Below, piece by piece: positions 46,383 through 58,672 of a stretch of DNA of 64,000 nt. The notes under the pieces are model-generated. The model did not search any database and had not been told where the DNA came from. It saw only the letters and a list, made by a program, of their open reading frames with translations. Source of the stretch: Adiantum capillus-veneris (lineage: Eukaryota > Streptophyta > Polypodiopsida > Polypodiales > Pteridaceae); the NCBI GenBank assembly GCA_014529385.2, contig CM043959.1, positions 55,901,253 to 55,965,252 of the forward strand, written 5' to 3'. Position numbers and translations under genes: made by a program. Within the stretch, counting starts at the first letter, position 1. Each line of letters starts with the position of its first letter.

Positions 46383-46395
46383 GTCTCATATGACT
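46383..46395 (+). repeat. target-site duplication, right copy (LINE F)
   Basis: GTCTCATATGACT directly follows the A tail. Confidence 0.93.
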
Positions 46396-47339
46396 ATCTT
46401 TCCATTTTGGGCTACACATGGCCTTAGTAAAGGGGCAAAGATACCTTAGGAGCAATTGTGGACCATTAAATAAAACTTATCGATTAATGTAGTGATGGAA
46501 AAATTATTCTCTTCTATTTTCTTGAGAAAAGTCTCATAACCACGTGGACCATTGTTAGAGGTAGTTGACATTTGTTTTATTGTTTCCATAAAGAGGGACA
46601 TTGAGTAGTGGCTCGCACTCTCTCTTTATTATCCTCTTATGTAGGCTATTGTGGCTTTTTACATTCTTTTGCTTTGTAAAGTTAGTATATAAATTGTCAT
46701 CTTGTTTGCAATGTGATGATTGCACTCATTAAGCTTCAATCCATATTGTGTGATAGTAATTTCGTTCTCTCCTGTTCACATATGATAAGTTGTAATAAAG
46801 ATTCTATGATTACTAGCCCATTCCACCGCCTTGGAAGAGTATAACACTCGGTTTCAAGCTAGTTGCAAGTTTTTTTTTAGCAGCCCTTGAAGGGACATGA
46901 AAAGTTTGCAACTAGTTTGAGCCATTGATGAGTCTAGCTTGAATGTGAACTATCCCTAAAAGCTTTGAACCTTTTTTTTTTGGTATTTTCCTTCACTTTT
47001 CTTACATTAGCATGGTTTTTGGAAAGATGCATTCATTTCTATATAAGGGTAATGATATGTGCGAACACACTTAGGACTACTGGGGCACAATTTGAATAGA
47101 AACAAAAGAGAAGGGAGCCCAAGAGAAGGGAGCTGAAACTCTTGCAAGGACACATACACAAAGAGAACAGAGGACACATATAGATGGAGGTTTTCAAGAT
47201 TCTTGTTCTTCTTCTTCTTTACTACTAGTTTCAAAGATAACGACTAGAAAGCATAAGTGCTTACATAACATGAAAAAAGGCTATGTACAAGTTGACATAA
47301 TGAGTAGCCCGGCCCCTAGTGAGTGAGTGGCGGTGTTGG
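46396..47339. other. no gene recognised
   Basis: AT-rich sequence right of LINE F. No frame with known motifs; a 75-codon minus-strand frame at 47234-47007 is Lys/Leu-rich and probably chance. Confidence 0.45.
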
Positions 47340-48612
47340 GATAATACTACAGTGGACAGACCTAAACAAAGTAAGAAGAGAGGATGACCAGCCATCAATA
47401 AATGTTTAGAGTTATCGGAGGAGTTTCAGAGTGAAAGGAGAGAGCATGAAGGTGGCGGGTCAAATTATGAGCAAGGTGATTCTGAACGTCACTTAGAGTC
47501 ATAGAGATCAAAAGTACTCTTCTTCAAACCTCAAGGCAGTAGCAACACCCCAAAGTTATCTCTTAACCTGTGGGTAACCTCTTTGACGAGCATTAAGCAC
47601 TTTTGCTCCAAATTGGACCGCATACATGTGACCATCTTCATCATCCTGACCTGTAGTCCACCCAATACCTATTGGACTAGCGTCAATTGTTAAGATCATT
47701 GGCCTTCCACACTTATAGTCAACCTTTCTCAAGGTAGGAGCCTCAAGAAGTATCATTTTCATTTTTTTTACGGCCATTGTATGAGATTCTTCCCATACAA
47801 ACCTTTTTCCCTTCCTTGGCAATTAACAACATAAAATTGGGTTCAACTTTTCTGTCAACAATAAACCCTCCGAAATCCACCCTCTAATCGAGCCGTTTGG
47901 TAAATGTACCTTCCCAAGGTAGTACCATGATACTAGAAAACAACATTCCAAAACATGTCAAACCAAGAATACATTTCAAGTATTTGAAAGCAGCATGCAA
48001 ATTGTTGCATACCCTTGCAAGTCTGCATTTATCAGGTCATTCCCACCTTTTTTCTTTTTAGATTATTTTACTTCCTTTTCCCTTTAGTATGAGTAAATTT
48101 ATCTAGTTATCTTTTAAGCAATCCATACACTTCTCCGGGAATATCCCTATCCTTGTCCTAGGACTCATGTATCATGTCTCCTCCGCCACATGTGGAGGTG
48201 GCACCTTTGCACAATTTTCAATTCTTATTTTTCTTTATTTTGTTTGGAAAAGGCTTACAAAAATAATCTAATCCAAATTATTTTTGAATCAATAATCTGA
48301 TAAGCAGAGAAAAGGTCCGTTGGCTCATAAAGACACTTGTGGAATAGCCCATTTAGGTTCAAGACACATACGATATGTGTCGTCTTTCTTTTGCACTAAT
48401 AACATTGATGAAAAAAATGGAGATGAGCTAGTTCTAACCATGCCTTTCTCAAGAAACTCATGCACTTGCCACATAATCTCCTCTTGTTGAGCTTGAGAAA
48501 CTCGATAAGGAGGTTTATTAGGGCGGTGAGATTCTTGGAAGAAGCTCAATTGCATGGTCATCTTTGACTCATTTGGGAGGTAGTTCACAAAGGATATCGT
48601 CAATGAAAACAT
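47340..48612 (-). pseudogene. pol: element B2 RT and RNase H remnants
   Basis: 48612-48325: NKPPYRVSQAQQEEIMWQVH, FLEKGMVRTSSSPFFSSMLL, VQKKDDTYRMC, the fingers part of a gypsy RT. 47822-47556: KRFVWEESHTMAVKKMK and LTIDASPIGIGW then QFGAKVLNARQRGYPQVKR, an RNase H in which the first catalytic Asp is present. Traces (ELWGVATALRFEEEYF) continue left with stops. The YxDD block is not found. Confidence 0.75.
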
Positions 48613-48832
48613 CTTGGAACCCCTTGAGAAAATTGGATAACTATAATTCCTTTTTATTATTTATATTTTCTTTTGCTAAATCATTAGATTCATTTTGACA
48701 ATCTTTAACAAAAATCATGTATATGGAAATAAATCTCTTTATTGACTTATTGAAACCTTGCTTATGTACAAGGGGTATAGTACTACCCAACTCCTTAGCA
48801 TCTATGTACATATCTTTTTCCCTGGACCTAAA

Positions 48833-50650
48833 CTAGATTTGTCTTTCAAGGAATTTAACATTGGCAGCCATGCGATCAAACCATGGTGCCCCTAGGATTA
48901 CATCCTCATGCTTGAGAGGAGAGATTAAGAAATCCTCCTTGTCCACATAGCTTTGTACATGGAGCCTCAATTTCCCAATTAAGGGAGTGACTGAGGCATC
49001 TTGCCCCTTGAAAGCACCATGGGCAGGTAGGAGATCTCCCATCTCATAGGCTTGGATGCCTAGCTTGGTGGCCAACTCTATGGATATGAGATTGTGAATC
49101 AAACCAGGGGTCAAAGAGAATAAAAGCATCATGTTCTCTTACCTTTCCCCAAGCATGGAAAAGATGAGATCCTTTGTGATGAGCGTCCTCTTCTTGAATT
49201 TTGACCAAGGTAGCTCTAGGAGGCTCTTTACGTGTATTCTTGTGGGGGCAAGCATGATAGGCATGCCCTTGCTCCCCGCAATTGAAACAATGGTTATCTT
49301 TCCAATAAAGCTCTAGCTCTTCAGGAGAGAGTTTATTTTTGCCTTTATAAAATCCCTTCTCCTTAGCTTTGTTGTTGTTGGTGTTGCCTTTGGGAGACTT
49401 TTGGATGTTGTCCTTCCCCTTAGGATCGTTAGGTCCTTGTTTTCCATGGGCTTAAGATTTCTCTTAGCCCCTTGCTGGAAGTTGATTCTTGATGCCACCA
49501 TGGTATGGTGTATGACTGAAGATATGGTGAGTGGCCTTTGGGAGTTAACATGCTCCGCCCTATCCTCAGTTAAACCCACACAAAGTTGTTGTTCTTGCTC
49601 TCCAAAACCCATATTTTTGAAGACAGTGTCTTTGAGATGTAAATCCCAAAACTTGTCTACATATTTGTGAATAGATTCGTAGGGCCCAAGAGCTTCAAGC
49701 TTCACCATTCGGTGAGTACTTTGTCTTTGGCATCGGTAGCCAAAAACTGCCTCATGATGGAGGCTCTTAAAGCTTTTCATGTTCGTGGAGGTTCACCATT
49801 TTCTTGTAGGCTAGACCACCATTGCCTGGCAGAATTTTAAAAATGCAAGCTACATGACATAGCTTAGAGGACTCTGTGAAGCCCTCATCTCCAAACACCA
49901 AGTCAAATTGTTGGATAAAGGCCAAGACTTTGTCCATAGCACCAAAGGTGCCATCGTAGGTAAGGAAAGAGATGTTCTTTCCTCCCTCTTTGAACTTTTT
50001 GAGCTTGGAAAACCTCTTCCAGGCGGCATAGTATTTCCTATGGACTCTTCTTTTAGATGGTTTGAGAGTTGCACCATCACTTTCTTCAGAAGAAAAAGAG
50101 TATGAGGAGGATGGAGAAGAGGGTGACCTCTTTCTTGCATTTTTCTTCTCTTGATTCCTCTCTCCCCTCTTGGAATTGTGGTGTAGAGAAGTATGTGATG
50201 GTCTTCTGCATTTAGGGGGTGTTGGAGAGCATTTTCCTGCCATCTTCATGGAATCGTCTCCACATTGGTGGTAGGAGACTCACTTCTTTCTCATTCTTTT
50301 GATGAGGGCTCTACCGTTGAAACTTGGGTTCTCCTTTGAGACAGAGACGCATCATCGAGTAGTAAGTACTTGAGCCCTACGTGCGGATCCTCTTCCTCTT
50401 CCCTTATTGGAGAGAGTCCTCTTTTGGGTGTCTCACTTGGACTTTCCTAGGTACTCTCTCTTCTTGGTGGAGTTTGGAGAATACCATGGGTGCGCAATTG
50501 TTGTAGCACTTCACCCTGGAGGGATGGGTTTCCTAGGGCTTGTTCAGGCCTAGAAACAAGATAGTTCACAAGCATAGGGGCATCATTAGTTTCTCTTTCA
50601 TTAGAAAAATCAAAGCTATCAACATTTATTTCAATCTCTTTCTCTTGTCA
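48833..50650 (-). pseudogene. gag: element B2 gag and protease
   Basis: Minus-strand pieces: 50249-49767 (basic region, KYYAAWKRFSKLKKF, GAMDKVLAFIQQFDLVFGDE), 49780-49313 (LGPYESIHKYVDKFWDLHLK, HHTMVASRINFQQGAKRN), a knuckle near 49290 (the minus strand encodes CFNCGEQGHAYHAC), and protease at 49132-48833 (SLTPGLIHNLISIELATKLG, with TPG where B1 has DPG, so the catalytic Asp is gone; VILGAPWFDRM). Leader and gag start match B1 (TTGTCAGCCAT). Confidence 0.75.
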
Positions 50651-51054
50651 GCCATACTAGAAAATTTTAGGTGTAAACTTTTACTTGTACTTTGGTACTT
50701 CAAGCCCTAGTTGCTACTCCTCTTTACCTTCAAAGAAAAGCACTCAAGCACCTATACCCGTGGATCAAATATTATTAATTGCAAGGAATAGAAGAGAGGG
50801 CTCAACAGAGCCAAGACAACACCGGTTCCTGTCAATCTTCTAATAGCTCAATAATGGTTAAGCCATAAGCAAGCCCCATAGGACTCCATTATTAAGACCA
50901 TATCTCTCGACGGTATCCCCGTTAACTGCATAAAGCAGGCATGCTTCAAGGATCAAAAATCCCTATTCTACTTACTCTTTTACAATTAATAACACCAACC
51001 ATTTGTAGCAAGCTTGAGGACCTCTCTTCTTGAGCAAGAAACGAGAAACTAATA

Positions 51055-51066
51055 GCTCTGATACCA
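51055..51066 (-). other. primer binding site of element B2 (tRNA-iMet type)
   Basis: The minus strand reads TGGTATCAGAGC, the classical initiator-Met primer site of plant LTR elements, one base from TGTTACA, the LTR end. Confidence 0.88.
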
Positions 51067-51070
51067 ATGT

Positions 51071-51154
51071 AACATTTAATGCACTAGTAACTTGTGTGTA
51101 GCAGAGATTGATAACATTTAATGCACTAGTAACTTGTGCGTAGCAGAAATTGAT
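51071..51154. repeat. 42-bp tandem duplication
   Basis: AACATTTAATGCACTAGTAA opens both copies; they differ at two bases. Confidence 0.92.
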
Positions 51155-51769
51155 AACATAGTGAGCATTTTATTAAAAATAAGTTCCTAATGAGCATAGA
51201 GAGAGTACTTAATTTGAGAAAGAAACATAGAAATTTACACCTAGCTAATTTGGCATTGACAGTACTTGAAAAGAGAGAGCAATTGAACAATTGACAAGAG
51301 TTGAGGACCGGGTTTACATGGAACCGCAATCCCCCCTCCATAAAGGATTTGTATTATAAACTCTCCCATCAAAGGAGAATTTTGTATAATACAATTCTTG
51401 TGTTCCTTGAAAAAACTCATTGGTGCAATGAAGATGGAAGCTTCATGCACCAAATTATTCTTGAAAACACATCTAGTGTCCCTAGCCTCAGTACCAAGAC
51501 CTCATACACCTTCAAAAAAGGTGAGAGCTAGCAGGGAATGAGGATAGATTGAGAGGAAGAAGAGGTATCTTACAAGAAAGAAACATTATCCTCACATAAT
51601 CACTCTAATAGCATAGCTTAGCTTAGTAATTAACATGGTAGAGGAGATGAGCATGCCATTGAAGCTTGGCTCTTGGTTGGATTTGCAATCCATAGCCAAG
51701 AGTTGTTGGTGTAGGCCTCTACTTCTCAATGCTTGGAGAAGGAGATGAAGTTCTTCTTGCACACATGAG

Positions 51770-51809
<40 letters not shown>
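51770..51809. repeat. (GT)n microsatellite
   Basis: About 40 bp of GT; the related LTR block has one at 54931-54968, so the tract is an old part of the LTR. Confidence 0.95.
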
Positions 51810-51811
<2 letters not shown>

Positions 51812-52640
51812 CAATGCCTTAGACTTAAGTGCAGCCCTCTCTCCATCTTGGTCGACCCGTCTTGCTAAATGCTCATGATGGCCTCCCATTGGCTCCTCTA
51901 AAGCTTAACCAATCACAAAATAGAATCATAGTTGATAGCCTTTTGACAAGTGTCCCCCTTTCCCCTTTTGTGAGACTTTAGGTAATTAAATAATTCTATT
52001 AAACTCTCATTGGACCTCTTAGTCTTCTGGCCAATAGGAATCAAGCAAGCCATTGGGATGTTGAATGCTTATTGGACCCCTTGGTAGACTTTCCAATAGT
52101 CTTCTAGGGAACTTAATTTCCATTGGTTTTTTTATCAAGCATTTTTAAATTGATTAGACTAGATTTACTCTAGCCTAATTCTCATTGTTCAACCTCTATG
52201 ACCATCCAATAGGATCTGAGGGGGGATTGGGGGCAGCTGGCCTAGGATCTTGACATGTGTCCAATATTCCCTTTGTGTCAGGGGGGAGCCTTGGAGTGTG
52301 TGTGTGTGTGTGTGTGTGTGTTTATCTCTCATCCCCTACTAAAAGGGTCTGCCTCCTCCTTCTTAGGGATGTGGGAATACTTTTTAGTCTTCCCATGACC
52401 ATCCAATTTTCTCCTATGTTTGCCTTTGAATTGAATTAAAATTAGGAACCTTAGCCTATGGAAGTCTTAATGGAGCTGAACCTTAGGTCTTTTAAGCCCC
52501 ATTGAGGCACATTGCTCTTTTGCAGACTGTCCCCCTTTGGATCCTTATTTTCCCTCCTTTGGATCCCTGCAGAGACCGGTTTGGCATCCTTACCAGTATT
52601 CTAGCTTTTACTCCCCTGGTACTTCCCCATATTAAATGAT

Positions 52641-54689
52641 CAGTTTAACATGAGAAAATCATTTGGGAGAATTAGATATTAGTTGTTATGATAGTACCCT
52701 TCTATACATATATTTTTGTAAGTTTGGAAAGCTTAAAATACCCTTTTGTTGAACTCACGTGATAGGTTACATTTTTCTTAGGTGACCTCCCCAAGAATGG
52801 ATCTCACCACCTGGCTGGGACCCACTCCCATTAAATCCAAATTCCAAGACCTTGAATGAACCGGAGCTCAAAACATAAACCAACGGTTATCAGTCCTAGA
52901 CAGAAAGGACTATCCCTTGTTGAATCCCATAGGTTAATACCTGCACCAGCCTTTTTTCAAACATGTAAGACAAAGTTTACACTTCAATCTTCTATGGTAT
53001 GCTAGGGCTATCCATGTCAAATCTTCTCGGTAGAGTTTTAATCCTATTTTAAATTTAGATTAAGTTCCTTAAGTTATAATCCCTTAGTTCCTATGTTATT
53101 TTAATTTTTACTCAAACAAGACCTTAAGAAAACAACGAGTCTCTAGGGGGTTAAGGTTTTCTCTCGACGTAAGTTTCAAGTTAACTCTATCTTGGACGAT
53201 TCTCAATTGTTACCTTTGCATCAATTGCCATCCACGGGGCATCTCCATGGAAGCGATGGGAGTTTTATGTTCAAGCAACACGTTCATGACATCCGTAAAG
53301 CTATCCCTTATTCTCCTCCCATATCGCAATTCCAAAACAAATTTGAAAGAATATAAACTTGAAAAGAATAATGCATATTCTCTTTAGGATGATCTTTACT
53401 TTAGTGTGGCCCATGAATTGCAAACATAGAGCTTTAGAGTGCACCAATTTACAATTGTAGACTACTTTTGACTGATTATTTAAGAGTCGATGCTTGATTG
53501 TGTTAAGAGTAGAAACCTTCAATGAATGGTAGTGAAAGGATTCAAATGCAACATTCTTAAGAGTGGACATGTTAGTGTAGTGAGAAATGTGCATGCAATG
53601 AAGTATGATTGATGAAAATGTTCTTCTTTAAAATGGGATTTAGGCTTACCCCTTCTACCATGGAGAGGATTACTCACATAGCTATGAGAGGCTTAGAGAT
53701 TCAAATAATCCAATTGTGAAGAGGGAAGGGAGGGAATGACCTTGTGGGAATCCTCTTTCTCAAACTTCCTTTGGTTATGCTAATTTAACCTTCAAAAACT
53801 AAACTTTCTCTTGAGAAAATTAAGTACTAACCTAATTTGCATTACTAAAAAAGACCTTGCACATATACAACCAACATAGAAGTTATGTCTTCCTCCTAAG
53901 AAAAAAGTCTTGCTTATGAAAATGTGAGAGTTTATGAATTTAAGTAAGCATGAAAGTACAAGAATGAGCAACAACAAGATAACCTTATATTAGAGTGTAT
54001 ATCATAGGGTATTCTTCTTGCTTTGGAAGAGTAATGATGAGGTGTGTTGACATAGCTGGCTCTTTCCTACTTTAGTTCGCTTGAAGACCACCAGTTTGGC
54101 TTTGGAAGAATGAGAGGTTAAGAAAGGTTCAAGCTATGAAAATCTTGAAGGTTAGGAGAGAGAAGATGGAGATGGTAATGATAAATTTGATTATGGTTAT
54201 GGACATGGATTCTCTTGGATAGAGAGGTGTGTGTGAAAAAGGAATAGCTTTGGCTTTCACAAGACCACTCTTAAGCTTGGACTTTCAAAAATGAGACGAG
54301 AACTGTTGAGCGAGTAGAGAAGACCTCCTTTTAAGATTTGATAAAGCACTTAACTTATCTTATAAGTTACTTTTGCATATCTTGATAGCCTGTCTTCCTT
54401 TTCAAAGTTTTCTCAACAAGTTACTTTTTCAACAAGTGGCTTATTCAACAAGCTACTTTTTTACCATATCCTTATCCTTATTAAGAAAATTTTCCTTGAG
54501 ATATAACTAATTTCCATGCATTGGTTGTATCCACATTTCCATGGTGTAAACCGAAAGTGTCTTGTAATGTAAGTGGCACATGAACTTTGAGAATATCAGA
54601 ATTAGGAGAATTAGAGTGAGCATTTTTGTGAGACTACTTTGAGAACATAGAGGGTGAACTTAATTAGCGGTAGCAACATAACCATTATA
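52641..54689. other. no gene recognised between LTR-like blocks
   Basis: AT-rich. No gag or pol motif in any frame. It may be decayed leader sequence or unique DNA. Confidence 0.45.
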
Positions 54690-54928
54690 CTTAATTAACT
54701 TGGCATAACATTAATTTTGCAAGAGAGAGAGTTTAGAGAACATGACAACAATTGAGCATACATAATAGCATAGTAATGAAGATGGAGAAGATTGCAAGCT
54801 TAAGCATTGGAGCATGGCTCTTGGTTGGATTTGCATTCCATAGCCAAGAGTGTTGGTGTAGTCTCTCAACTTCTCTACAAGCTTGGAGAAGGAGATGGAG
54901 TTCTTGCACTTTGCACTTCACACAATGA

Positions 54929-54969
<41 letters not shown>

Positions 54970-55700
54970 CGATTATACCCCTCAAGCTAGGCCCTCCTTG
55001 CTTTGGTCGACCCCCTCTTCTACCATTAGCATGCACCTGATTGGACCCCTCTAGCCTGGCCAATCACATTCTTAGTGCATATCAAGCAACAAGGGTAGCA
55101 TTAGGACAAGTGTCCTTCTCCCCCTTTTGAGAGAGAGGACTTGATAAATGCATAAACAATTAGTTAAACTAACTCAATTATCATTGGACCCCTTGGGAGA
55201 TCAACCAATAGGATTTAGGCACACAATGAGGGAAAAATGAAGAGGAGCTTGACAAGTGTCCTTGTTGCTTTCTTTATACCAAGCTTGCCTAGTGTGAGGG
55301 TGTGTGTTCACTCTCTCTACTCCTACAAAGAGGGCTCGCCCCCTCAAGAGTAGGGATGTGCTTTGACTTTTTGAACACCTCAGCCCCTCAAGCACCTTAG
55401 TCATGGAGCACCTTAGCAGCTAATTCATTAAGAATCTCAAGCAGCTCAAGCACCTTAGTCACAACAAGCACCTCAAGCTTGGGCCAAGTTTCCACCTCAA
55501 GCATAGACCCAGCTTGCCTAAGATCAAAGGACTTTTAATAACCATTGGAGGTATTTAATGAGGCTAACCCTAAGGTCTTTAAGCTCCATTAGCTATCCTT
55601 TCTCTTTGACAGATCATCTCTCATTTGGACCCCTTTAACACTAGTCCTATAATTGGACACTCAAGTGTCCTGTGAACACATGAGTTTCGTCCTTTTTTTT
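54690..55700 (-). repeat. second LTR-like block related to 51590-52640
   Basis: Shared words in the same order include TGGCTCTTGGTTGGATTTGC, CATAGCCAAGAGT, GGAGAAGGAGATG, a (GT)n tract, GGTCGACCC, GACAAGTGTCC and CTAAGGTCTTTAAGC. Probably a solo or orphan LTR of the element B family, diverged from the B2 LTR. Confidence 0.6.
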
Positions 55701-56088
55701 AATGCATGCTTACGCCAATTTTCTCATAAAACAAAATGTATGTTTAGAGTATGACTCCAAAAATATCGTTTGGTTTGGGTCAACAAATCGTGCGTGCTAG
55801 TGGTTAAAATCTCAAGATCTATGTGCTCCTGTTTTTCATCGGTAACGTTCCATGGCTATGGAAATCCTACCTTGGGGCTGGAATGATTCCTGCCATTGGA
55901 TCTCCATGGCAAAGGAACGCTCAAGATCTTTGGATCTTAGAATCCTTGTAAGTGAGTGCATAACCTTATCATAGTCGATTTCAAAATTCTCCAGCGAAAC
56001 CAAAAAATAGGCCGAAACCTGCAACGTTGTATACAGGAAAACCAGGGCTCACGTTTTCTGCTCTGAGTGTCGCGCTCGCCCACACACA

Positions 56089-58054
56089 TTGCTCCACGCC
56101 ACGGCGACCTCTTCCTTGCTCACCGGGCTGCCTTTCAACGCATTTTTCCGCAGTTTAGAAGGACGAGAGCTCTTGTACCCTACCATGGGATTTGGTGTTG
56201 AATGGGCAAAAGAGGCTCACCCTCTTGATTGGGAGACCAAGCAGTACAAGGGCAAGATTGTGCCGTATAACTAACGCAAAGGGCTGTTCAAATGCATTTT
56301 TGATGGTGATGAGACCGCCTACATGTTGTTATGGGAGTCTATACGCATGTACATTGTATCTGAGGAAGAAACCATGCTCGATATGCATAATGATACTGCA
56401 TTTTATGTTGATGATGATCTCTCCTTGGCCGAATTTTTGGCATGTCAAAAGAGGGAAAATCGGAGATCCAATGTATTGCCTTGTGTGGAAATAGAGGTTT
56501 TCCTTGATGCAATTGATACGGATTGTGATGATGCTCATTTGATGTAGGTTATGGACACTACGGATGATGCACTTACTATGAATGCATTGTCTACACATGT
56601 GGAAGAAACGAATGAGGAAGCCCCTTTCTTGTCTACATTTGCTTCTATTGCAACTATGCCTCTTGTAGGAGTGTCTGGTGCACCTCCTATGACATGTAAG
56701 AGAGGTCGACCTCCAAAGCCTGTCATCATGGGTAGAGGACGGCCAAAGGCCCAAGATGCTGATTTGATTTGTGATGGAAGTTCTAATAATGTGAATGTGG
56801 ACACTCATGATGCATTCAGAAAGGCTCACAGGAATCATGCAAGAAGAATTCATGATGCTAATGGAGATGTAGAGAGTAGTCATGCTCGTGGCAAGGGCTA
56901 CAAGATTCTCAAAAAGCGTGGAAAAGTGAAAAATATGCATGTCAAGAAAGGTCGCAAATCAAGTGTGCATGAAGAAGGTGATTCTTGTGATGAGCATGGA
57001 TCTGTGGGAGAAGAAGATGAATGCGAGGATGAGCTTTTGGAGGCCGAAGGGCCGGTCTTGCCCAACAGTGATGATGAGTCTGATTGGTCTAATGTGACTA
57101 TTCCTTCATGGAAGAGTGGTGATAAGATGCATGTGGAACCTGATGGTACATTCAAAGTGCTTCCCACATTTGTAGACATTGGAGGTCCAAACTTGGGACA
57201 AGTACAAAAAGAGCTCACAGAAATTCAGCTTTTTCTAGCTTTGTTTCCATTAGACTTGATTGATATGATTGTGGGTGAGACAAATAGATATGCATTGGAA
57301 AAGCAAGAACAAGTCTTATGTAAGTATGGCTCCACAAGAAGGTGGAAGGACCTTGATAGACACTCTTTTCTGCGATTTATTGTTGTTTATCTTGGCATGG
57401 CTTTGCAGTATATGCTAGACAAGAATTATTATTGGAAAGGGGAAACTTACGGTGTCATGCATTATTCGAACTATGCTGAGAAAATGGGGCAAACTGAGTA
57501 TCAGAAAATAAAGTGTTTCTTGCATGTAAAAGATAACTCTCAAAGTCCACTTCTTAGAGGAATGCGAGAGCATAAGTTGTGGCAAGTCTTGCCATTAGAG
57601 GAAAGGTTGAAAGCAATGTTTCAATTGCACTTCAATTGTGGACAAAATGTGACTGTTGATGAGAGGATTATACCGTCTAAATGTAAGTTGAATCCATGCA
57701 GGGTATATAATCCAAAGAAGCCTCACAAGTTTGGGATTCCGTTATGGAACTTATGCGATTCTGAGACTGGGTATGGGTGTATGGCAAATTTCCTTGTGCA
57801 GAGCTTTCATATAATATTGTATCTATGCTTGCAAAAGATTTGAAACAGAAAGGTCATCATGTATTCTTTGATAGGTGGTTTACATTAGTCAATCTCTTGG
57901 TGCATTTGACCGAACAAGGGCATGGTGGTACAGGTACTTACATGACTAACAGGAAGAACTTTCCGGATTTGCAATTGCTATATATTGAGGAGTTTTACCA
58001 AGCACCAAGAAAACTTTACCGAGCGAACAAAAAAACCGAGCGATATCCAGACGC

Positions 58055-58058
<4 letters not shown>
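56089..58058 (+). pseudogene. piggyBac-type transposase (DDE_Tnp_1_7 family)
   Basis: One frame from about 56089 to 57843 with two in-frame stops (TAA at 56271-56273, TAG at 56545-56547), then a one-base shift near 57776 into 57777-58058. The N-terminal 280 or so residues are polar, with GRPPK and GRGRPK (AT-hook-like) and acidic stretches. The core matches piggyBac: LFPLDLIDMIVGETNRYA, SFLRFIVVYLGMALQY, YYWKGETYG, NVTVDERIIPSKC (first catalytic Asp), NPKKPHKFGIPLWNLCDSET, then GHHVFFDRWFT (second Asp) and GTGTYMTNRKNFP. The third Asp and the Cys-rich C-terminus are missing because the frame runs into (GA)n. No terminal inverted repeats or TTAA site could be tied to it. Confidence 0.85.

Positions 58059-58130
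<72 letters not shown>
58056..58130. repeat. (GA)n microsatellite at the transposase/methyltransferase junction
   Basis: About 75 bp of GA that ends the piggyBac frame. Confidence 0.97.
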
Positions 58131-58133
<3 letters not shown>

Positions 58134-58151
58134 CAGCGAGTAAAACTTTGG

Positions 58152-58360
58152 TCAAATTAAATACAAAACATGATACTTTTGCATGAATCACTCATCATGA
58201 TATCACAAGAGAAGGAATTATTTGTTGCCATTCTCAAGTCATCAGCAATAATTTAGTGAACACTGATATCATTTTTGAACAAAAAATTAATTATAACATT
58301 TGGTTTCATCAAGTACAAAACATGATACTTTAGCATGAATCGCACTCATCATCCATGAAG
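58152..58360. repeat. duplicated 3' end of the methyltransferase gene
   Basis: Two copies of about 50 bp, at 58152-58205 and 58305-58360, share ACAAAACATGATACTTT and GCATGAATC. The right copy is the last codons and 3' UTR of the ParB-methyltransferase gene; the left lies against the (GA)n tract. Confidence 0.8.
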
Positions 58361-58672
58361 GCATGTCTTTTATTTGGCTTGTCGGAGGTTTGAACATTGT
58401 ATCGTGGATCTCGCACCACCTTTTTAGCCTCAGCCTCAATGTACACTGGCAAGGCACTTCAATTAAGCAAAAAATGAACACATCAAAGCAAATAAATGAA
58501 CTTTGAATAGTGCAAACGAAGATTTTTCAAAATCATTTAAAACCGCATCAATAGCCACCTAACTATTGTCAAATATTGCCATGAGCATACATAGCTTGAA
58601 AAAGCAAAATCTAAGTAAGGAGAGGCACTTAAAAAATAACATGTCCATGAACAAAAGAAATGAAATGCTCAC

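Larger units (their letters stand above)
47340..51067 (-). mobile_element. element B2: second copy of element B (Ty3/gypsy)
   Basis: Minus strand, right to left: primer binding site (51055-51066), leader, gag, knuckle, protease, RT start, RNase H. It is the uninterrupted counterpart of B1, and shows the empty site for element C near 48797-48805 (CTCCTTAGCATC against CTCAC/TAGCATC). Much of the RT catalytic region (about 48325-47822) is missing or unreadable. The left limit is not fixed. Confidence 0.82.
51068..52640 (-). repeat. element B2 5' LTR (far end uncertain)
   Basis: Begins TGTAACATTT beside the primer site. Contains a 42-bp tandem duplication (51071-51112 and 51113-51154) and a (GT)n at 51770-51809. 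From about 51590 it matches 54690-55700 in the same orientation (GCTTGGCTCTTGGTTGGATT at both). The end near 52640 is where that similarity fades. Confidence 0.6.

Noticed and set aside
51068-55700. One intact LTR element with LTRs at 51.1-52.6 and 54.7-55.7 kb
   Set aside because: The first block has its primer site on its left, next to B2, so it is the 5' LTR of B2 and not the left LTR of an element to its right.
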